Notes under the pieces: generated by a model
Database searches by the model: none
Told to the model about the DNA's origin: nothing
The model's input: only the letters and a program-made list of their open reading frames with translations
Shown here: positions 43,391 to 47,191 of the stretch, in pieces
Position numbering within the stretch: position 1 is the first letter of the stretch
Layout: every line of letters starts with the position of its first letter
Assembly (NCBI GenBank): GCA_027022365.1
Contig: JALVYU010000003.1
Location: forward strand, 1 to 47,191
Direction of reading: 5' to 3'
Length of the DNA stretch: 47,191 nucleotides
From: Desulfurococcales archaeon
Lineage (GTDB): Archaea; Thermoproteota; Thermoprotei_A; Sulfolobales; Desulfurococcaceae
Position numbers and translations under genes: made by a program

Positions 43391-43744
43391 CTATTTTCTG
43401 AGCCTTAACCTGAGGCCTAGTCTCTGAAGCCTAATGAAGTCTTTGTCTCTTGTGACTAGTTCAAGGTTATTTGCAATGGCTGTAGCGGCTATTAATAGGT
43501 CGGCGTCGGGTATAATTTCTCCTCTATGTCTGAGTTCCTGGTATAACTCGCAGTACTTCAGTATGGTTTTATTATCTATTCCTAATAAGTCATACACGGA
43601 TTCAAGTAGCTGTTTAGTTTTTTCTCTTTTATCGGGCGGAACGCCTCTGAGCACTTCTATAAGTGTTATCGTAGAGATCGCTCCTTCCTCGAACACTCCC
43701 CTTCTAAGGTCATCAATCACTATTGATGTATCTAGCAGTTTCAT
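43391..43744 (-). CDS. vapC: PIN-domain toxin, VapC type
   Basis: A 117-residue ribonuclease. The four acidic metal ligands of PIN domains are present: D5 (LLDTSIVID), E30 (TLIEVLRG), D82 (PDADLLIA) and D100 (TRDKDF). VapC toxins cleave tRNA, rRNA or other RNA and are held in check by VapB. The start codon overlaps the vapB stop by 4 bases (ATGA). Confidence 0.9.
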   Translation of the reverse strand: MKLLDTSIVIDDLRRGVFEEGAISTITLIEVLRGVPPDKREKTKQLLESVYDLLGIDNKTILKYCELYQELRHRGEIIPDADLLIAATAIANNLELVTRDKDFIRLQRLGLRLRLRK

Positions 43745-43980
43745 CTTAATCTGAACCTCTCCCTGAATTCCTTGCTCGATCTCTTTATGGCTTCCAGGTC
43801 TTCGGGGCTAAGCAGTCTCCTTAGCTCTTCGAAAGCTTTTCTCTTCTTATAGATGCTCGCGTACCTGTATAGCTCGAGGAGGTATTCGCTCCAGTCTTTC
43901 TCTTTTTTGTCTTTCTCAAGTATTTCTTTAACTTCTCGAAGAACCGATATAGTTGCATATTTTCTCAACTTTATCACCAT
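43741..43980 (-). CDS. vapB: VapB-type antitoxin
   Basis: A 79-residue basic protein: N-terminal ribbon-helix-helix-like segment (MVIKLRKYATISVLREVKEIL) for DNA binding, then a charged helical tail that would wrap the toxin. It overlaps vapC by 4 bases. Its promoter carries an 8-bp inverted repeat beginning 6 bases before the ATG, consistent with autorepression. Confidence 0.85.
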   Translation of the reverse strand: MVIKLRKYATISVLREVKEILEKDKKEKDWSEYLLELYRYASIYKKRKAFEELRRLLSPEDLEAIKRSSKEFRERFRLR

Positions 43981-43985
43981 GTAGT

Positions 43986-44007
43986 TATATAGCTATATCG
44001 CTATATA
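43986..44007. promoter_or_regulatory. vapBC operator/promoter (8-bp inverted repeat)
   Basis: TATATAGC and its reverse complement GCTATATA are separated by six bases. The repeat overlaps the only TATA-like sequence, placed so close to the ATG at 43980 that transcription would be leaderless. Confidence 0.5.
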
Positions 44008-44022
44008 ATGATTATTACTCAG

Positions 44023-44877
44023 TCATTTTTCCGGAAGCACGTAGATAATAATTCCTATAATGATCAAGGAGACTATTGATACTAGACCAACTGGTAATGT
44101 GTATATCTCGTCTAGTCCTGGATAGGTCAGCATCATCAATCCTCCGAGGGCGTTAAGTGTTCCATGCATGATGGCCGGTGATAGTAATGATGAGGAGCGG
44201 TGTCTTAGTATGTAGAGTATGAAGGAACAAGCTGTTGTGAAAGCCGTGTATGTAATGACCCCTATTATGTCTGGGTGGTGCGGGAGGCTGTATTTGAGGT
44301 AAACTATTAGGTCTGCATGCCATAATCCCCATATGATCCCGGTTATTATTGAGGCTGCTACAAGGCCGTACCTGGGCGTTAAAGCCCTGTACATTAGTCC
44401 TCTCCACCCAGTCTCTTCTCCAATGGCCAGCACTGCGTTGATAGTTAGTCCCGCTATGGCTGCTGATACTAGCTGGATGATCAGGTACATCATAGGAGCA
44501 GATCTAATCATTGCTGCGGTAGCGGGACTAACCCCAGGGAGGCTCGTCACGACCAGCAGGGGGTTCTTGGGCGGATATCCGGCAACATACAGTATTGCCG
44601 CTCCTAAGCCGTAGAGAATATATGGGACTGCGAGGCCTAGCGGGATATATTTTATTTTTCCCAGCCTCAAGCCAAGATCCTTCAAGCCATCGATAATCGG
44701 TACCCCGATGATCCTGAGGGCTACGATAGAGCCTAGGAACGGCATCAGCATCCTAATGGAAGCAAGGAATTCAAAGTAACTTCTAGGCAATAATCCTGTG
44801 ATCAATGGAATATCCAATAAGTAGGCCGTGGTAAAAGTTATGATAACATATATGGATAAGGCCTTAAGAGACATCAT
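44023..44877 (-). CDS. CPBP-family intramembrane metalloprotease
   Basis: A 284-residue membrane protein with about eight helices. The CPBP (Abi) motifs are EETGWR (E161, E162, R166 counted from an upstream TTG at 44898), IIWGLWHADL (H194) and AIMHGTLNA (H245, N249). CPBP enzymes cleave prenylated proteins, process peptides or confer bacteriocin immunity; the target is unknown. ATG 44877 is chosen over TTG 44898; neither has a good ribosome binding site. A 27-bp hyphenated palindrome lies 36 bases upstream. Confidence 0.85.
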   Translation of the reverse strand: MMSLKALSIYVIITFTTAYLLDIPLITGLLPRSYFEFLASIRMLMPFLGSIVALRIIGVPIIDGLKDLGLRLGKIKYIPLGLAVPYILYGLGAAILYVAGYPPKNPLLVVTSLPGVSPATAAMIRSAPMMYLIIQLVSAAIAGLTINAVLAIGEETGWRGLMYRALTPRYGLVAASIITGIIWGLWHADLIVYLKYSLPHHPDIIGVITYTAFTTACSFILYILRHRSSSLLSPAIMHGTLNALGGLMMLTYPGLDEIYTLPVGLVSIVSLIIIGIIIYVLPEK

Positions 44878-44912
44878 TGCTTCTATTTGCTGGTTCAATT
44901 ATTTCAGCCCAG

Positions 44913-44939
44913 AAAATACCTCGGAGTCCGAGGTATTTT
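44913..44939. promoter_or_regulatory. 27-bp hyphenated palindrome upstream of CPBP gene
   Basis: AAAATACCTCGG and its exact reverse complement CCGAGGTATTTT flank the spacer AGT. It may be an operator for the CPBP gene or a hairpin in the 5' leader. It is too GC-rich at the centre for an A/T bend. Confidence 0.5.
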
Positions 44940-45254
44940 AGTGTAATGTTTAGATTACAAACCTAGATTTATCGAGGTCTCTAATATTATTCTAGAAATG
45001 ATTTTATTCATCATCCAGTAAGGATCTGCTTTTTGCACTCCTGGTGCTCTCATCGATATATGAAATACCTGTCTTTATCAGAAGATATATGACATTATAT
45101 CAGATCTATTTTTCACCGATAAAAAATATTAAATAAGACAACACCTAAGCCGTAATGTATTCGCTATAAGACATAAAGAACTACCATCCTATAGGAAAAA
45201 TATTATCTATTATCGCTATGATAAGCAGAATACATAGGATCATGTTTTTCTATG
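44940..45254. other. Intergenic region, nothing convincing
   Basis: AT-rich. A 32-codon minus-strand frame at 44955-45053 (ATG at 45053) has no ribosome binding site and is probably chance. No RNA or repeat is seen. Confidence 0.4.
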
Positions 45255-45494
45255 CTAATTTCTCTCAACGATTGTTACAAGATCTCCATGCTCGTTGAGC
45301 CAAATCTCAATGAGATGCTCCCGGCCATCTCTGTGTAAATGTGTTTTTACTCTGATCACAATATGCCGTCCTATTTTCTCGGCATTATGTATTCGATGCT
45401 TCTTGAACCCATTACCATAAGCACGTTCAAGGTGTCTCCTAGCTATCCTGTGAAGCTCCTCCAAGGAGGAGTAAAGCTTCAATTCTTTCACCAA
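45255..45494 (-). CDS. Small hypothetical protein, basic, His-rich
   Basis: A 79-residue alpha/beta protein: a helix with EELHRIARRHLERAYG, then beta strands GRHIVIRVKTHLHRD and HLIEIWLNEHGDLVTIV. The hydrophobic pattern is protein-like rather than random, hence the call. Start is TTG 45494 or GTG 45491; no ribosome binding site is seen. No family recognised. Confidence 0.5.
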   Translation of the reverse strand: MVKELKLYSSLEELHRIARRHLERAYGNGFKKHRIHNAEKIGRHIVIRVKTHLHRDGREHLIEIWLNEHGDLVTIVERN

Positions 45495-45886
45495 GTAATA
45501 CTTTGTATTAGGGAAAATTAAGCCTGTCTATTCATTTACGAAATTAGCTTAGTAGTTTTCAGTAATAATGGCGCTAGTGGCATGCATGGTTTAGAATGTC
45601 AATTATAAATTAATGTTATGTGTACTCGGATAAGATCTAGTAATCTAAATCTAGGAACCCAATTATATGCATAAATGTTCATAATTTACAAGATTTTACA
45701 AGATTCCTATGAGTAAGGTGGTGATTAATCTATGTCTTTAAGTAATAAAGTTCTCTTATTCTAGGATGATAAAAATGCAATGAACTCGATTATTTCAAGG
45801 CTTTAATAAGTATCTGGAGGTATTTAGAGACATATATAGAGGATATAGTTTAGTTTGAACGTTTAAATATCATTTAGGTGATGCTC
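45495..45886. other. Intergenic region with promoter and a short degenerate frame
   Basis: Contains GGTGGTGATT (45717-45726) followed by ATG at 45732 that opens only 10 codons before TAG. The same frame continues 13 more sensible codons to TAA. The 13-base repeat around TTACAAGATT is present twice near 45687-45706. A TATA-like GTTTAAATATC (45860-45870) serves the gene starting at 45887. No other feature is seen. Confidence 0.35.
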
Positions 45887-46210
45887 ATGGTTAACGACCG
45901 TGTTGTAGGTGGCGGGCTCGTCGCATTATCTGTTATAGTCATCATAGTCTATAACACGTTATTGTTCCTCCCCATGTTCAAGGGAATAGACATACTGCTC
46001 CTCAAACTAACAGCAGCCGTGGCAGTAACAGTGGCATTCGCGTTGCTTGGATGGATAGGATACACTCTAGCAACAACCCCTCCGCCAAAGCCGATAGAGG
46101 AAATAGAGAAGGAGCTTGAAAAGGAGCTTAAGAAGCTAGAAGCAGAGATCAAGAAGGGCGAGAGGAAAGAGGAGGCAAGTGGAAAAGGAGAAGAGCCCGC
46201 CCAGCAATAA
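45887..46210 (+). CDS. Small two-helix membrane protein with charged tail
   Basis: A 107-residue protein. Two membrane helices (about 8-27 and 38-60) are followed by Pro-Pro-Pro-Lys and a strongly charged Glu/Lys helical tail of about 45 residues that could form a coiled coil in the cytoplasm. GTG 45878 would add three residues; the ATG at 45887 follows AGGTGATG. Function unknown. It has no operon partner on this strand. Confidence 0.65.
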   Translation: MVNDRVVGGGLVALSVIVIIVYNTLLFLPMFKGIDILLLKLTAAVAVTVAFALLGWIGYTLATTPPPKPIEEIEKELEKELKKLEAEIKKGERKEEASGKGEEPAQQ

Positions 46211-46300
46211 TTGTTGTAATCGAACCACGCTATAAGCGAAGATAGAGGCTTTGATGCCATGACAATAATAGTTTACGGCTGTGGCCCTCAATCTAATCTA

Positions 46301-46960
46301 TCATAACATGTTCTTGAGTTCGATAATCTCATCTATCACGACGTCGGGCCTACATCTTGCCGAGTTCCTCGGCGCCCACGGTCTTCTAACAAGAACGAAT
46401 ACCATCCCAGAATTCTTCGCAGCCAGACAATCGACAAGGGAGTCACCAACATATAGTGCTTGACTGGGCTCCACATCAAGTTTCTCAAGGGCTCTCAGGA
46501 GCAGATACGGGTCCGGCTTACCGGGTGCTCCCTCTTCATAGCACTGGATGACGTCGAAATAATCTCTTATACCGAAGTACTCGAGGAACTCGTATGTTCT
46601 ATCGGCGTGAGATGATGTAACGAGGCCGAGCCTGTATCCCTTGTTTCGAAGATACTCTAAAGTCTCTTTGACCCCTGGGTAGAGCTTCACGTCTTCACGC
46701 CATGTCTTCTCCCCACAAATTCTAGCCAGCCTATAAACCTCCTCCAATAGTTCACGCTCCTCCTCAGATGAAGCGATCCTTGCCATTATATCATCGGCTG
46801 TCCTGCCGAGATAATTATATATTTGTTCCCGCGTCACAGGTATGCCTTTCTGCCTGAAAGCCCATACCCAGCAACGAACAATATTATCAACACTATCAAT
46901 GATCGTACCATCCATATCGAATAACACAGCTCTGACGCTGTCAAACCTTGTTACAACCAA
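46301..46960 (-). CDS. HAD-superfamily phosphatase (phosphoglycolate phosphatase-like)
   Basis: A 219-residue Mg-dependent phosphatase. Motif I is FDMDGT (D15 and D17), motif II has Ser in VTSSHADRT, motif III Lys in PGKPDPY, and motif IV YVGDSLVD. The helical cap sits after motif I (class C1), as in phosphoglycolate phosphatase and beta-phosphoglucomutase. Substrate not certain. The start is TTG 46960 with a weak GTGATT upstream; the plus-strand gap 46211-46300 holds no gene. Confidence 0.85.
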   Translation of the reverse strand: MVVTRFDSVRAVLFDMDGTIIDSVDNIVRCWVWAFRQKGIPVTREQIYNYLGRTADDIMARIASSEEERELLEEVYRLARICGEKTWREDVKLYPGVKETLEYLRNKGYRLGLVTSSHADRTYEFLEYFGIRDYFDVIQCYEEGAPGKPDPYLLLRALEKLDVEPSQALYVGDSLVDCLAAKNSGMVFVLVRRPWAPRNSARCRPDVVIDEIIELKNML

Positions 46961-47191
46961 TCACGCATACACCTCTATAGATCTGAATGATTAATACAGG
47001 ATAATATTAAGTCTATGGGGAGAACAACATATATAAGAATGTCCAAAATTTTCTTTTGCCGAGCATCCTAGAAGGACAACTAGAAGCAATTAGGGCTATC
47101 AGGGGGTTCTCACACGCTGAAAACGTCAGATATATAGGATAACTCTTACAGCTATAAGAATTGACAATGTGCTGAGAATGGTGACTTGGCC
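46961..47191 (+). other. Right edge: possible start or remnant of a further gene
   Basis: A plus-strand frame 47056-47142 (TTG start, 28 codons, LPSILEGQLEAIRAIRGFSH) ends in TAA; another frame is open from about 47113 to the window end (ITLTAIRIDNVLRMVTW). A TATA-like CATATATAAG lies near 47030. The two could be pieces of one frameshifted gene or a partial gene continuing past the edge; neither is certain. Confidence 0.3.

Noticed and set aside
44955-45053. 32-codon minus-strand frame in the CPBP upstream gap
   Set aside because: No ribosome binding site or family resemblance; length expected by chance.

Overview
The window looks like chromosomal DNA of a hyperthermophilic crenarchaeon, most probably a member of the Desulfurococcales (Staphylothermus/Desulfurococcus-like). 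This is inference from gene content: a B-family polymerase of the PolB2/Dpo2 type with a RecA-like partner, archaeal TATA boxes and GGTGA-type ribosome binding sites, many GTG/TTG starts, exported proteins on Thr-rich stalks with a C-terminal membrane anchor, and sodium-linked bioenergetics. No rRNA, tRNA, CRISPR array or transposase was found. Most of the window reads as ordinary compact chromosome; the most accessory-looking stretch is 41.3-47.2 kb.

Layout. 0-6.3 kb: a 5'-truncated stalked surface protein, a convergent stalked metallophosphoesterase, an S16 (Lon-like) membrane protease facing the outside, and a SLOG/LOG-fold protein. 6.5-11.2 kb: a complete carbohydrate-type ABC importer operon (binding protein, two permeases, ATPase). 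11.2-12.7 kb: a DUF2061 protein, a four-fold TTAATTAA array, and an exported protein that appears broken by an N-terminal frameshift and followed by a same-frame relic full of stops. 12.7-17.5 kb: the beta and gamma subunits of a sodium-pumping biotin decarboxylase, a sufS cysteine desulfurase on the other strand, then the alpha (carboxyltransferase-biotin) subunit. 17.7-21 kb: a stalked exported protein, a FucI-like protein overlapping thiL. 21-25.5 kb, minus strand: RecA-like paralogue, small helical protein, Dpo2, DUF438/hemerythrin/PAS protein and a COG2522-type HTH regulator. 25.7-29 kb: NhaC antiporter, a small basic ORF, a regulatory-looking protein behind an 18-bp palindrome, and a membrane-anchored helical protein. 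29.2-32.9 kb: a 1221-residue surface protein with FG-GAP repeats, a transglutaminase-like domain, Ig-like modules, a coiled coil and a membrane anchor. 32.9-37.2 kb: an HD phosphohydrolase divergent from a polytopic membrane protein with a C-terminal HEPN-like RNxxxH motif, followed by a dual-specificity phosphatase with an extra C-terminal domain. 37.3-41.3 kb: aminotransferase, ferredoxin, sugar-nucleotidyltransferase, MATE exporter. 41.4-47.2 kb: PadR regulator with a clear operator in the MATE/PadR intergenic region, HemN-like radical SAM protein, VapBC, CPBP protease, small proteins and a HAD phosphatase.

How the parts work together. The decarboxylase OadA/OadB/OadG could export Na+ and NhaC could exchange it for H+. 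PadR probably represses the MATE pump and itself. The polymerase cluster resembles the crenarchaeal Dpo2 damage-response neighbourhood. The best candidate for an undescribed system is the group at 32.9-37.2 kb: SAMHD1-like HD hydrolase, membrane-anchored HEPN-like protein and phosphatase fusion. Its link to defence or signalling is an inference from motifs and adjacency only.
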